In this document: one piece after another, positions 9,338-20,543 of the stretch
Numbering within the stretch: position 1 is the first letter of the stretch
Layout: every line of letters begins with the position of its first letter
From: an uncultured Propionivibrio sp.
Lineage (GTDB): Bacteria > Pseudomonadota > Gammaproteobacteria > Burkholderiales > Rhodocyclaceae
Direction of reading: 5' to 3'
NCBI GenBank assembly: GCA_937923255.1
Contig: CALAIL010000061.1
Coordinates: forward strand, 1 to 64,000
Length of the DNA: 64,000 bases
The notes under the pieces: generated by a model
Databases searched by the model: none
What the model was told of the DNA's origin: nothing
The model's input: only the letters and a program-made list of their open reading frames with translations
Made by a program: the position numbers and the translations under genes

Positions 9338-10232
9338 GACGGAAAATTCGCCCGCATTATATGTAGTCCCGACCCCGCTGGGGAATCTTGGGGACATGAC
9401 GCAGCGCGCCATCGAGGTGCTGCGCAATGTGCCGTGGGTGGCGGCCGAGGATACGCGGCACAGTGCGCCGTTGCTCCGGCATTTCGGCGTGAACGCCCAT
9501 TTGCTGGCGGCACACGAGCACAACGAGGAAGCCGCGGCGCAGCAGATCATCGTCCGTCTGGCGGCGGGCGAATCGGTGGCTTTGGTGACGGATGCGGGGA
9601 CGCCCGCAGTTTCCGACCCCGGCGCCCGGCTGGTGGCGCGTGTGCGCGCCGCAGGGTTTCGTGTGGTGCCGCTGCCGGGCGCGTGCGCGGCGGTTACGGC
9701 GTTGTCTGCGGCGGGGATAGAGGCGCCGCATTTTCTGTTCTATGGATTTTTGCCGGCCAAAGCGGCGCAGCGCGAGCGCGCGTTACGCGATCTCGCCGGC
9801 TTGCCGTTCACGCTGGTATTTTATGAGGCGCCGCATCGCATTCTCGCGTCGGTCGCCGCCCTGGCGCAGGCGTTGTGCGGCCAGCGGACGTTGGTGATCG
9901 CCCGCGAACTGACCAAGGTGTTCGAGACAATCCATGTCGGCCCGCTGGCAGATGGCCTGGCCTGGCTGGAGGCCGACCCTGACCGGCAGCGGGGCGAGTT
10001 CGTCCTGATCGTTTCCGGCGCTCCCGCCAGTGACGGCTCCGATGATGAAGGCGCTCGCGTGCTGCGTGTGCTGCTGGCTGATGGGCTGCCGGTCAGGCAG
10101 GCCGTCGATCTGGCGCGCGCGATCACCGGTGCGGGCAGGAAAACGCTGTACGGCCTGGCATTGTCGATGGCGGAAGCCAGGGACTCGCCGATCGAATCCA
10201 AAACCGAATCCGGCAGGCCGGATGGCCGGTGA
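9336..10232 (+). CDS. rsmI: 16S rRNA (cytidine-1402 2'-O)-methyltransferase
   Basis: A 298-residue SAM-dependent enzyme that methylates the ribose of C1402 in 16S rRNA, fine-tuning the decoding centre. Family motifs are all present: YVVPTPLGNLGDMTQRA, AAEDTRHS, VTDAGTPAVSDPG, FYEAPHRI and ARELTKVFE. Starts at 9330 or 9336 are possible; neither has a good ribosome binding site. A longer frame from 9171 lies opposite yraN and is rejected. pyrC follows 31 bases downstream. Confidence 0.92.
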   Translation: MTENSPALYVVPTPLGNLGDMTQRAIEVLRNVPWVAAEDTRHSAPLLRHFGVNAHLLAAHEHNEEAAAQQIIVRLAAGESVALVTDAGTPAVSDPGARLVARVRAAGFRVVPLPGACAAVTALSAAGIEAPHFLFYGFLPAKAAQRERALRDLAGLPFTLVFYEAPHRILASVAALAQALCGQRTLVIARELTKVFETIHVGPLADGLAWLEADPDRQRGEFVLIVSGAPASDGSDDEGARVLRVLLADGLPVRQAVDLARAITGAGRKTLYGLALSMAEARDSPIESKTESGRPDGR

Positions 10233-10263
10233 TTTCTATCCACACTGAAAGGACCCTCAAGCC

Positions 10264-11298
10264 ATGCAAATCACACTGACCCGACCTGACGACTGGCATC
10301 TGCACCTGCGTGATGGTGAGGCGCTGAAAGCCGTGTTGCCGCATAGTGCGCGCCAGTTTGCCCGTGCCATCATCATGCCCAACCTGAAGCCGCCGGTGAC
10401 GACGGTCGATGCGGCGGCGGCTTACCGTCAGCGTATCCTGGTCGCCCTGCCGTCAGGCAGCGGGTTCTTGCCGCTGATGACGCTGTACCTGACGGACAAC
10501 ACGTCGGCGGATGAAATCCGCAAGGCCGCCGACAGCGGTTTCGTGCATGCCGTCAAGTTGTATCCGGCCGGGGCGACGACCAATTCCGACGCCGGTGTCA
10601 CCGACCTCGCCAAATGCGATGCGGCGCTGGCCGAGATGGAAAAAATTGGTATGCCGCTGCTGATGCACGGTGAAGTGACTGATTCGGCGATCGACCTATT
10701 CGACCGCGAAAAAGTATTTATCGAGCGGGTGCTGCAACCGCTGCTCCGCCGTCGCCCGGGGTTGCGCGTGGTCTTTGAGCACATTACGACCCAGGAGGCC
10801 GCCGAGTTTGTCGAAGCGGCGGCAGACAATGTAGCCGCGACGATCACCGCCCATCATCTGCTGTATAACCGCAATGCCATTTTTCTCGGCGGCGTGCGGC
10901 CGCACTATTACTGCCTGCCCGTGCTCAAGCGCGAACGGCACCGCGCGGCGCTGGTGAAGGCGGCGACTTCCGGCAGCCGGAAATTTTTTCTTGGCACCGA
11001 TTCCGCGCCGCATGCCCGTCACACCAAGGAGGCGGCCTGCGGCTGCGCCGGGTGTTATACAGCGCTGGCGGCGATCGCGCTGTATGCGGAGGCCTTTGAG
11101 GCCGCGGGCGCGCTCGATCGGCTGGAGGCGTTTGCCAGCTTTAATGGCCCGGATTTTTACCGGCTGCCGCGTAATACCGAGCGGATTACGCTAGAGCGCG
11201 CCGAATGGCAGATGCCGGTGGAACTGGCTTACGGTTGCGAGGAAAAACTCGTTCCCCTGCGCGCCGGTGAGGCGGTGCACTGGCGACTGGCGGAGTAA
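10264..11298 (+). CDS. pyrC: Dihydroorotase (class II, E. coli type)
   Basis: A 344-residue zinc amidohydrolase that interconverts carbamoyl-aspartate and dihydroorotate in de novo pyrimidine synthesis. Metal-binding HLHLRDGE occurs near the N-terminus ([11 protein letters not shown]), the lysine expected to be carbamylated in [12 protein letters not shown], and the catalytic Asp region in GTDSAPH. Length and layout match the family. AAAGGA is found about 15 bases before the start. Confidence 0.95.
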   Translation: MQITLTRPDDWHLHLRDGEALKAVLPHSARQFARAIIMPNLKPPVTTVDAAAAYRQRILVALPSGSGFLPLMTLYLTDNTSADEIRKAADSGFVHAVKLYPAGATTNSDAGVTDLAKCDAALAEMEKIGMPLLMHGEVTDSAIDLFDREKVFIERVLQPLLRRRPGLRVVFEHITTQEAAEFVEAAADNVAATITAHHLLYNRNAIFLGGVRPHYYCLPVLKRERHRAALVKAATSGSRKFFLGTDSAPHARHTKEAACGCAGCYTALAAIALYAEAFEAAGALDRLEAFASFNGPDFYRLPRNTERITLERAEWQMPVELAYGCEEKLVPLRAGEAVHWRLAE

Positions 11299-11317
11299 CC
11301 TGGCGGAATCAACGGCT

Positions 11318-11341
11318 ACCGGTTTGTGGGCGCAAACCGGT
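11318..11341 (+). terminator. Hairpin downstream of pyrC
   Basis: A perfect 9-bp stem, ACCGGTTTG (11318-11326) and CAAACCGGT (11333-11341), with a six-base loop starts 20 bases after the pyrC stop. There is no T-run, so termination is uncertain. Confidence 0.45.
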
Positions 11342-11453
11342 GCCGCCCGCGTGTTCGCCCTGTTGCCCTGAAAGCCGGCTACGGCGCATCCCTGGAGGCG
11401 GGTGTCATTTAACGCCATTTAACAATTCGTAATTCATTATCAATATGCCGCAA

Positions 11454-11481
11454 TATTTTCCGTATTGTCCACCTCTATAAT
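11454..11481 (+). promoter_or_regulatory. Possible promoter of the macA operon
   Basis: A perfect TATAAT (11476-11481) lies 46 bases before the macA ATG in an AT-rich stretch; no good -35 box is at the right distance. Two CAATAT copies just upstream could be regulatory. Tentative. Confidence 0.35.
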
Positions 11482-11527
11482 TGCCCGTCGATCAAATGGC
11501 ATAAAAACGGTAGAGGGATAGTGTTTC

Positions 11528-12843
11528 ATGAGCGAAAAGACAGACGACAAGGCAAACGAAAAAGCAGACGAGAAAAACCAGAAAAATGGCGGTGGCGGCG
11601 GCAGTGGGCTCAGTAGAATCCATCGCGTTATTTTTAGCAAGTTCGGGCGCGGCGTGCGCGTTGCGCTGGTCGTATTGCTGCTTGTTGCCGGGTACGGCGC
11701 TTACGCCTGGTATGCCGCCAGAAAATCCGCCAGTGAAACACCCAAGCACATTACCGCCGTCGTCAGCCGTGGCGACATTACCCGTTCCGTCCTTGCCAGC
11801 GGTGCGCTACAGGCGTTCAAGTCGGTCAAGGTCGGTGCGCAGGTCTCGGGAAAAATCAGTGCGCTTTACGTCAATATCGGCGATCGCGTCAAGGCGGGCG
11901 ACCCGATTGCCGATATCGATGCCAGCACGCAGCAAAATGCGCGCGACAGCGCGGCGGCAGAGCTGGCGTCGAGCAAGGCGGCGCTACTGACCGCTCAGGC
12001 CAAGCTGGAGGAGGCGCGGCAGCGTCACGATCGACAAAAAACGCTGGTTGACAAGGGCGCGGCGGCGCGCGAGACGTTGGAGTCGGCCATTGCCGCGCTG
12101 AAGTCGGCAAAAAGCGCGGTGGCCCAGGCGCGCGCGGATATCCAGAAAAGCCAGCTGAGCCTGGACAATGCCGGCGTAACGCTCGGCTATACGCGTGTGA
12201 CCGCACCCATGGATGGCGTGGTCGTTTCCGTCGCGGTCGAAAAGGGGCAGACGGTCAACGCCGTGCAGGACAGCCCGACGCTGGTCACCATTGCACAGAC
12301 GGACACCATGACGGTGAAGGCGGAAATCGCCGAGGCGGATGTCAGCGAACTCAAGCCCGGCATGGCTGCCTATTTCACCCTGCTCGGCGCCGATAAAAAA
12401 CGTTATGAGGGCGTTCTCGAATCGATCGACCCGGCGCCTCTTGCCACGTCAAACAGCACGACGGCGACTTCTGCAGCGACGACTTCTTCTAATACGGAGA
12501 CAGCTGTTTACTATTACGGAAAAATGGATGTGCCCAACCCGGAAGGCAAGCTGCGTATCGGGATGACCGCCAATATGGTCATTACCGTCGGCGAGGCGAA
12601 GAATGTCCTGATCGTGCCGATGACGGCATTGCAAGCGCGCAAGGAAGGGAAGGGGGAAGAAGTCCTGGTGGCGGAGCATGGCAAAACCCGCACGCAGCCC
12701 GTGAAAACCGGCCTGGAAGACGGCGTCAATGTGGAAATTCTCGAAGGTCTGAACGAGGGTGAGGAAGTCGTCGTTAGCACGGCCGTGAGCGGTGCGGGCA
12801 GCCTGATCGTTGGCGGTCCGGGCGGCCCGGGAGGCCCGTTCTG

Positions 12844-12844
<1 letters not shown>
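11528..12844 (+). CDS. macA: MacA-like periplasmic adaptor (membrane fusion protein)
   Basis: A 438-residue HlyD/MacA family adaptor bridging an inner-membrane ABC exporter and an outer-membrane channel. A very charged cytoplasmic start is followed by one membrane helix (VALVVLLLVAGYGAYAWY, about residues 45-62), a lipoyl half (GALQAFKSVKVGAQVSGKI), a coiled-coil hairpin rich in Ala, Lys and Gln (about 145-220), the second lipoyl half (YTRVTAPMDGVVV), and beta-barrel and membrane-proximal domains. The tail is Gly/Pro-rich. Its stop overlaps the macB start by one base. With macB and the NodT-type gene it forms a complete tripartite efflux operon; macrolides or peptides are likely cargo by family analogy. 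Confidence 0.9.
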
Positions 12845-14787
<1,943 letters not shown>

Positions 14788-14868
14788 GCGCATGCGTGGT
14801 GACAGGAAAATGACAGGGAAAATCATAACGTCGAAATGGCCGGAAGCGGCGCGGATTGGGGATTTGCC

Positions 14869-16356
14869 ATGAATGTCAGCGCCAGGTTTCTGCCCATCGT
14901 TCTGTTTCTGGCCGGCTGTGCCATGCAGCCGCCGGGGGATTTGCGGCGTGACATCGAGACGACGACTGACATCCCGACCACATGGATGTTTCACTCGGCC
15001 ATCCAAAGCCAGGCAGGATCGAGCCAATGGTGGCGGGACTATGGCAGCGTTGAACTCAACCGCCTTGTTGAGCACGCGCTGGCGAAAAACCAGAGCCTGG
15101 CCGCCGCGGGATTTGCCTGGCGTAAATCCCGCCTGGCCGTAGACAATGCCCTGCAAGATCGCTTGCCCAGCTACAACGGTACGGCTTCGGCCAATTTCAG
15201 CCGCAAGCTCGATGACGACACGCAGCGCACGACCTATAACTACAGCGCCAGTCTGGGCATCAGCTATCAGGTCGATCTGTGGGGCAAACTGTGGCTGGCG
15301 CAGGATAATGCCCGCTGGGGCCAGGAAGCCAGCGCCGAAGACCTGCTTGCCACGCGCCTTTCACTCATCGGCGACGTCATTGCCCGCTACCTCGACCTGG
15401 TCTACGTGGCCGACCAACTGACCCTGAATCGCGCCTATCTTGGCTATGCCGGACAGATTCTCGCAATCACCCGCGCCAGATACGAGGCCGGCGGCGCTTC
15501 CCGCCTCGACGTGGCCGAGGCCGAGCAGAATCTGAGCATTCTGGAAAGCAGCCGCGACAACCTTGAAAACCAGCGCCAGCAGCATGAAGTCGCCCTGTCT
15601 ATCCTGCTCGGCAGTGCGCCCAGACCGTTGCCGAAGGTGCAGGAAACGCTCGCTGATTTCAAATTGCCCGCCGTCGATGTGTCCGTGCCGGCGCGCCTTT
15701 TGGCGCAACGCCCCGATCTGCGTGCCGCGCAGTACCGTCTGCAACAGAACCTGGGCAATATTGCCATCGCCGAGCGTGACTTTTACCCGGAACTCAACCT
15801 CGGCGCCAGCCTGGGTTCCAGCGCCGAGCGTCTGCGGAAAATTTTTGAAAACCCTGTGGGGGCGTTGACCGCGGCCATTGCCCTGCCTTTCCTGAACTAC
15901 CACCGCAAGGAGATCGCCCGAAAAGAGGCCGAAGTGGGCTATCAACAGGCCTTGGCGAATTTCCGCCAGACGCTCTACAAGGCGCTGGGTGAAGCGCAGA
16001 CAGCCCTGCTGGGACTGGGTCTGGCGCAAACCGACGCGGTTCACCTACAACAGCGTTTCGCACAGGCGCGGGAAATCGAAAATCTCACCCTGGCCCGCTA
16101 CCAGGCAGGCGCCGTCGATTTGCAGAGCTACCTCGAAAAACAAAATGCGACACGTAATGTGGAGGAAAGCCTGCTCACCAACCGCTACCAGCAGCTCAGC
16201 CGCAGCCTTGCGCTGCATCTGGCGCTGGGAGGCACAGCCGGCGATCATGAAGCAGCGCGCCCGCGCGCGGATGACGATAAAGCCGACGCCGATAAGGCCG
16301 ACGACAGGGCTGACGATGCGGTGGGCGATCAAACCGGCAACTCGGCTGGCAATTAA
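14869..16356 (+). CDS. Outer-membrane efflux lipoprotein, NodT/OprM family (TolC-like)
   Basis: A 495-residue outer-membrane factor. The signal MNVSARFLPIVLFLAGC contains lipobox LAGC with Cys17. Two repeats of the outer-membrane efflux protein family follow, with recognisable stretches such as RYEAGGASRLDVAEAEQ and RYQAGAVDLQSYLEKQ at equivalent places of each half. The last ~30 residues (after about 462) form an unusual tail rich in Asp, Ala and Lys, probably periplasmic. It closes the macA-macB operon with 81 bases of spacing. An earlier ATG at 14836 is possible, but the lipoprotein signal favours 14869. Confidence 0.9.
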   Translation: MNVSARFLPIVLFLAGCAMQPPGDLRRDIETTTDIPTTWMFHSAIQSQAGSSQWWRDYGSVELNRLVEHALAKNQSLAAAGFAWRKSRLAVDNALQDRLPSYNGTASANFSRKLDDDTQRTTYNYSASLGISYQVDLWGKLWLAQDNARWGQEASAEDLLATRLSLIGDVIARYLDLVYVADQLTLNRAYLGYAGQILAITRARYEAGGASRLDVAEAEQNLSILESSRDNLENQRQQHEVALSILLGSAPRPLPKVQETLADFKLPAVDVSVPARLLAQRPDLRAAQYRLQQNLGNIAIAERDFYPELNLGASLGSSAERLRKIFENPVGALTAAIALPFLNYHRKEIARKEAEVGYQQALANFRQTLYKALGEAQTALLGLGLAQTDAVHLQQRFAQAREIENLTLARYQAGAVDLQSYLEKQNATRNVEESLLTNRYQQLSRSLALHLALGGTAGDHEAARPRADDDKADADKADDRADDAVGDQTGNSAGN

Positions 16357-16374
16357 TACCTGGCAGACCGGATG

Positions 16375-16690
16375 GCTGCCCGGGAGCCCTTATGGATAGG
16401 GCGTTTTCGGGCAGTTGCCTCTAAAACGCCCTATTTATAAGGGCTTCAGAGCATCCCCTCCGGAGATGCCCTAAATACGCGGGCTTCCGGTCACCTATTT
16501 TTGGAGATGCGCCTGCGCTTCCGCCTCCCGAATTTTTCCAATTCTCTCCCTGTCGGGGAGATGTTCCGAAACCCGCGCGGATAAAGGACTTCAGAGCACC
16601 CGCCCGGAGATTTTCTATCCACGCGGGTTTCCGGGGAGGCGCCTGGAAACGCCCTGTTTACACGGGCCTCCGGGGTGCCTGCTGGTAAAA
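16375..16690. repeat. Palindromic intergenic repeat array B
   Basis: About six units of the palindromic repeat family fill the gap between the efflux operon and rnpB. The clearest unit is at 16,422-16,450, with GCCCT and AGGGC inside longer arms around TATTTATA. Other cores are near 16,386, 16,470, 16,575, 16,617 and 16,655. Both the TTATAAATA and the GCGTAAATA/GCGGATA core types occur. No protein gene is seen. Confidence 0.75.
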
Positions 16691-16719
16691 CAAAACGCCT
16701 GCCCGGTGACGCGCTACCG

Positions 16720-16725
16720 TATAAT
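16720..16725 (+). promoter_or_regulatory. -10 box of the rnpB promoter
   Basis: A perfect TATAAT ends seven bases before the expected 5' end of the RNase P RNA. The -35 region is weak. Confidence 0.5.
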
Positions 16726-16731
16726 TCCGTC

Positions 16732-17122
16732 GGGAAGTCGGCCAGGCAACCGCTGCGCGCTGCGGCGCGGAGAGGAAAGTCCGGGCTTCACAGAGCGGGA
16801 TGCCGGCTAACGGCCGGGCGCAGCAAGTCGAAAGACCCAAGGCGACGGAAAGTGCAACAGAGAGCAGACCGCCGATGGCCGAATGGGCATCGCCATGTGC
16901 GATCGCTGTTTCGGCACAGGCAAGGGTGAAACGGCGAGGTAAAAGCTCACCGCGGACGTGGTAACACGGACGGCACGGCAAACCCCATCCGAAGCAAGGC
17001 CAAATAGGGAAGCATGGACGTGGCTCGCGTCGCTTCCGGGTAGGCCGCTTGAGTGCGTCGGTAACGGCGTACCTAGAGGAATGGTTGCCCACGACAGAAC
17101 CCGGCTTATCGGCCGGCTTCCT
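16732..17122 (+). ncRNA. rnpB: RNase P RNA, bacterial class A
   Basis: The catalytic RNA of RNase P, which removes 5' leaders from tRNA precursors. The P1 helix is formed by GAAGTCGGCC (16,734-16,743) and GGCCGGCTTC (17,111-17,120), with one G-U pair. Conserved core elements are present in order: GAGAGGAAAGTCCGGGCT near 16,770, the CGGCTAACGGCCGGGC hairpin, GTGAAACGGCGAGGTAAA near 16,925, GAGGAATGGTTGCCCACGA near 17,077 and the final CAGAACCCGGCTTATC. A run of six T follows at 17,122-17,127, fitting termination. The ends are accurate to a few bases. Confidence 0.95.
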
Positions 17123-17216
17123 TTTTTCCGGCGAGGCGGTGCGCGGCGGGGAGTTTTGCCGGCGTTGCGATTTGCCGTTTTTGTTGCATTTCTAATGTGT
17201 GGATAGGGCGAAAACT

Positions 17217-18212
17217 ATGCGGAATATTTGTTTGCGGTGTGGGGGACTTTGGGGGCGGCGACTGATGGCGTTGCTGGCCGTGGTTTCGATGTCGATGGGC
17301 GCTCATGCGCAGAATGCCTGGCCGACGCAGACGGTGCGCCTTGTTGTTTCTGCGCCGGCGGGCAGTTCAGTCGATATCGTGGCGCGGCTGGTTGCCGATA
17401 AGCTGGGCGGTGAATTGGGGCAGACGGTCATCGTCGACAATAAGGCCGGCGCAGGCGGCACCATCGCGACGGACGCCGTGGTCAAGGCGCGGGACGGGCA
17501 CACCCTGCTGCTGGCCTATAACGGCCCGATTACCGTGGCCCCCTCGCTGTTTTCAAAGTTGCCGTACGCGCCGCAGCGCGATCTCCTGCCCGTCATTCTG
17601 GCGGTGACACAGCCCAATGTGCTGGCAGTGCGTACCGATCTTAAGGTCAATTCGGTGGGCGAGTTGGTGGCGCTGGCCAAGAGTCAGCCGGACAAGATCG
17701 ATTATGCCTCTGTCGGTAACGGTTCGCTGTCACATCTGGCGATGGAGTTGCTCAAGATGAAGAGCGGAATGTCCATGCTGCATATCCCTTTCAACGGCGG
17801 TCCGGCGGCGGCCCTGGCCTTGGGACGCGGTGACGTCAAGGTGCTGTTTGCCGCGCTGTCCAATGTGCAACCGCTCTTGCGCGACGGCAAGGTCAGGCTG
17901 CTGGCGGTATCGAATGCCAAACGCTCCGCCGTTTTGCCCGATTTGCCTACGGTGGCCGAGCAGGGGTATCCGGAGTTTGATGCGACGACATGGAATGGCT
18001 TTTTTGTGCCGGCCTCCACGCCCAAGACCGTCGTGACGCAGTTGAATACGGCGATCGAAAAGATTCTGGCTTTGCCCGAGGTGAAACAAAAGCTGTTGGT
18101 GGCCGGCGCAGAAGTCGCTGGCGGATCGCCTGAGCAATTTGCAACGCTGATCAAAAATGAAACGGCCGCCTGGAAGGGTGTGATCGAACGCGCTGGCATT
18201 AAACCGGATTGA
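17217..18212 (+). CDS. Bug family (TctC-like) periplasmic solute-binding protein
   Basis: A 331-residue binding protein of the tripartite tricarboxylate receptor (Bug) family, greatly expanded in Burkholderiales. A signal peptide ends at the SMGAHAQ region. Family landmarks: RLVVSAPAGSSVDIVARL, IVDNKAGAGGTIATDAV, YASVGNGSLSHLAMELL and IPFNGGPAAALALGRGDV. The gene stands alone, without TctA/TctB membrane partners in this window, which is common for Bug proteins. Ligands of this family include carboxylates and amino-acid-like compounds; the one here is unknown. GTG at 17,199 is an alternative start. Confidence 0.9.
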   Translation: MRNICLRCGGLWGRRLMALLAVVSMSMGAHAQNAWPTQTVRLVVSAPAGSSVDIVARLVADKLGGELGQTVIVDNKAGAGGTIATDAVVKARDGHTLLLAYNGPITVAPSLFSKLPYAPQRDLLPVILAVTQPNVLAVRTDLKVNSVGELVALAKSQPDKIDYASVGNGSLSHLAMELLKMKSGMSMLHIPFNGGPAAALALGRGDVKVLFAALSNVQPLLRDGKVRLLAVSNAKRSAVLPDLPTVAEQGYPEFDATTWNGFFVPASTPKTVVTQLNTAIEKILALPEVKQKLLVAGAEVAGGSPEQFATLIKNETAAWKGVIERAGIKPD

Positions 18213-18290
18213 GCGCCCGCGCGCCCGCAGCCGCCTGAACGGGCCGCGCCGCGCCCCGAAAGGTGTGCAGAAAAATAACGGCAAAAAATG

Positions 18291-18316
18291 ACGGCAGGCC
18301 CCGAGCCTGCCGTTTT
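18291..18316 (+). terminator. Rho-independent terminator after the Bug gene
   Basis: A perfect 9-bp stem, ACGGCAGGC (18,291-18,299) and GCCTGCCGT (18,305-18,313), a five-base loop and a T-run. It lies 79 bases after the stop. Confidence 0.8.
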
Positions 18317-18394
18317 CATTACATGCAGGCCGGCCTGCCGCCGGCGCAGAACTGCACGACGCCAACGACCGGCAAAGTAATTGCTGACAGATAC

Positions 18395-18895
18395 CGCTGG
18401 AACCCGCGTGGATAGTGCATTTTCGGGCGGGTGCCTCTGAAACCCTTATCAATAAAGGGCTTCAGGGCACCCATTTGGAAATTTAGGTAAATAAAAGACC
18501 TCCGGGCAGGCGCTCGAAGATGCCCCGTTTATAAGGGTTCCGGAAGCGCCTACTCTGAAATGCCCTAAATACGCGGGCTAGCGGGCAGTGAGCCCGAAGA
18601 TGCCCTATCTACACAGGTTTGAGAGAGCTGGTCGGGCACAGTGTTACGGTTTATGTTTTGTGATGCGCTGAAGCCCATGTATTTAGGGCGTTTCAGCACA
18701 TTTTATGTTTTCTGGTCTGTTTGTAATGGTTTCGGGGCAAGGTACCCGGAGATACCCCGTTTACAAGGGCTCCAGAGCATTTCCTTAGAAATGCCCGCAA
18801 ATAAAGGACTTGCGGGCGCTCTTCTCTGAAATGACCTAAATACGCGGGCTAGCGGGCAGCCCTTCTGTAATAACTGTGGGTAAAGGAGTTCAGGG
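18395..18895. repeat. Palindromic intergenic repeat array C
   Basis: The longest array, about eight or nine units. A nearly perfect unit is at 18,437-18,465: arms CTGAAACCCTT and AAGGGCTTCAG pair at ten of eleven positions. Further cores lie near 18,505, 18,557, 18,604, 18,688, 18,756, 18,800 and 18,838. The 83-bp composite repeat (18,632-18,714) is embedded in it. No gene with family features is found. Confidence 0.78.
18632..18714 (+). repeat. 83-bp composite repeat, left copy
   Basis: A palindromic core (CTGAAGCCC ... GGGCGTTTCAG) flanked on both sides by TTTATGTTTT. The reverse complement of 22,049-22,131 matches it without gaps at 70 of 83 positions by my count. The two copies bracket the Neisseriaceae-like segment in inverted orientation. 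Confidence 0.85.
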
Positions 18896-18919
18896 CAAGT
18901 GCTCCGAAACTAAAAAAAC

Positions 18920-19048
18920 AAGAATCGCCACAGCCTGCGCGCTGATTCCAACCGTGCAACTTCTTTTAAGTCTGTAGCGCTGAGCGGCAGCGCGCCCTGC
19001 TGACTTTCCTACCTTCTTTCTTTATCTCGCCAAAGAAAGTCAGCAAAG
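18920..19048 (+). repeat. ~130-bp dispersed repeat, copy 2
   Basis: Inverted counterpart of the repeat at the left edge of the window. Its last 59 bases (18,990-19,048) differ from that copy at only two positions. It ends in a palindrome with arms GCTGACTTTC and GAAAGTCAGC. Confidence 0.85.
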
Positions 19049-19248
19049 CAAAATCCGAAGGGTTTTGAACGTTGCTTTAGCAACGGCACGAAGTGCGAGC
19101 GAAGCGAGTAAATGCGACCCTAAACGCAGACTTCCCTTGTTGCGTGCAGCTTGTCGACGGGCTTGATAACTCGTTCACGCTCGGATAATCAAGCCCTTGT
19201 TTCCGCCAAGCCGCCCCGCGCCTGCGGCTAAGGGGATTAGAGCACTCC
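19049..19248. other. Non-coding stretch left of the foreign segment
   Basis: Two small inverted repeats are seen: CGTTGC/GCAACG near 19,069-19,084, and GGGCTTGAT/ATCAAGCCC near 19,159-19,195. No gene is recognised. The left junction of the Neisseriaceae-like segment lies at or just before the end of this stretch. Confidence 0.5.
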
Positions 19249-19716
19249 GTGCTTACCTATCCGGCAGACCGCCCGTGTATCGGCTTGCAGAACAGCGCGG
19301 ACGGATTTGTCGTCAGCGGCAGGCCCGAATCGGTGGCGCGCGTGTGCGGCGTGTTGTCGGACACGGTCAAAGACGCAAACGGCCAAACGCCTGAAAACCT
19401 GCTGTGGTGGCTGGACGTGGAAGTCGGCTTCCACCCCGCCATGCTGCCCGCCGTGGCGCAAGTGGCCGAATGGGCGGCAGCCTGCGGTTTGGATGCGGAA
19501 CAGGCGCGCGGCATCGCGCACAATATCCTGATGGATCCGGTGAACTGGGTGGCAGAATGCCGCAGCATGGCCGCGCTGGGCGTACGGCGGATTTTGGAAA
19601 TCGGCCCCTCCGGCAGCGTGGCCATGCTGACGCAGGCGGTGTTGGACGGGGCAGGAATTGAAGTGCTGGATGTTTCCGGCGCGGAAGGCAAGGCGGCGTT
19701 GTTTGGCGCGGAATAA
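19249..19716 (+). pseudogene. 3' fragment of a FAS-I-like acyltransferase gene
   Basis: About 155 codons that look like the end of a larger protein. IGLQNSADGFVVSGRPES and VEVGFHPAMLPAV resemble acyltransferase (malonyl/palmitoyl transferase) domains, and NILMDPVNWVAE, ILEIGPSGSVAMLTQAVL and the final GKAALFGAE resemble the matching region of type-I fatty acid synthases. The active-site part of the acyltransferase and everything before it are missing, and no ribosome binding site precedes the GTG at 19,249. I take it to be a transferred remnant, since Neisseriaceae uptake sequences follow directly. The exact parent gene is uncertain. Confidence 0.6.
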
Positions 19717-19752
19717 AAGAGATGGGCGGGATTTTGAGCCGCCGGATATAAA

Positions 19753-19764
19753 AGGCTACCTGAA
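19753..19764 (+). other. DNA uptake sequence, Eikenella dialect
   Basis: AGGCTACCTGAA, the 12-base form described for Eikenella (AG-eikDUS), lies 37 bases after the FAS-like stop. Confidence 0.8.
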
Positions 19765-19847
19765 AAATATTTCTGCTTATTGGAGCGGATGATTTTAGCT
19801 TCGCAGAAACTCACTTCGTTCGTTTTAACTTCGTTGAAGCTCACGCT

Positions 19848-19859
19848 TTCAGGTAGCCT
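19848..19859 (-). other. DNA uptake sequence, Eikenella dialect (inverted)
   Basis: A second perfect AGGCTACCTGAA, on the minus strand and extended to 15 matching bases with the first copy, 83 bases away from it. Confidence 0.8.
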
Positions 19860-19916
19860 TTAGATTGATGGGGCTGTGTCTATATTTGAGGCTGCCGATT
19901 TTCCAGACGGCCTCCG

Positions 19917-19928
19917 ATGCCGTCTGAA
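19917..19928 (+). other. DNA uptake sequence, Neisseria AT-DUS
   Basis: ATGCCGTCTGAA is the perfect 12-base Neisseria uptake signal. An imperfect inverted partner precedes it and can form a terminator-like stem. Confidence 0.88.
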
Positions 19929-20106
19929 AGCGTTAGTTTCAGCGGAGTTAAAGTTTGGAACGGCAAACCGTCAATCAAATAACCGCGTGCTTGCGTACCG
20001 CACACACCCTACGCGTTGGTTTTGGGGTTTCGTGTGATTTACAGGTAGGGTGTGTGGCGCAGCCACGCACGCGGTGGGTGGCTATGCAGGTTACGGCTTG
20101 TTTAGT

Positions 20107-20532
20107 TTAAAGCATATTTGGATCGGCATTAATCAACAAAAATACAACTACAATATTTCTGACAAACGATAGAACGCAATGAATTAGTAGTGCAATCAAT
20201 ATTGAATTCCAAAAGCTTCCAAAAGAAATAGATAATGCAACAATTGAGATTAGTGCTGAAAATACAGAAGAAACAACATTTTCAAGAATTAATCTTGTAA
20301 TATGTTGAAGATAGTCCGATTTTCTTAGCTTATTTAATAACTCACTATTTAAGGCTGTTAATAAAGCCAATATTGTGCCTGAAAAACCAACAAACATTGC
20401 ACTAAGAGTCGAAATTGCCTGTAACATTTCTTTATTAAATTGTACCAATGGCCATTGGAAGAATAGTATTGCAGCTATAATGGAAAGAAATAATGGCATA
20501 CCTGCTTCTAAAAATTTCCCATTGATAATCAT
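20107..20532 (-). CDS. Small four-helix membrane protein, RexB-like candidate
   Basis: About 141 residues with four hydrophobic segments, near 11-27, 38-62, 82-104 and 106-133. A soluble loop with LNKLRKSDYLQHI lies between helices 2 and 3. Lambda RexB, the ion channel of the Rex phage-exclusion system, has 144 residues, four helices and, as I recall it, a similar stretch after helix 2 (AKIREYGYM). The ATG at 20,532 is chosen because AAAGGA lies seven bases before it, overlapping the end of the upstream gene; a TTG at 20,550 is possible. G+C is only about one third. The RexB analogy rests on size, topology, partner and weak local similarity. Confidence 0.55.
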   Translation of the reverse strand: MIINGKFLEAGMPLFLSIIAAILFFQWPLVQFNKEMLQAISTLSAMFVGFSGTILALLTALNSELLNKLRKSDYLQHITRLILENVVSSVFSALISIVALSISFGSFWNSILIALLIHCVLSFVRNIVVVFLLINADPNML

Positions 20533-20543
20533 TTTATAATCCT

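Larger units (their letters stand above)
19717..20106. other. Neisseriaceae-type intergenic region
   Basis: About 390 bases without a gene. It holds three perfect DNA uptake sequences (listed separately) and a hairpin formed by CAGACGGC (19,904-19,911) with GCCGTCTG (19,918-19,925), the usual uptake-sequence terminator arrangement in Neisseria. Confidence 0.7.

Noticed and set aside
18395..18895. CRISPR-like array
   Set aside because: The repeats are palindromic, unequal in sequence, and the intervening bits are short and similar to one another. No cas gene is present.
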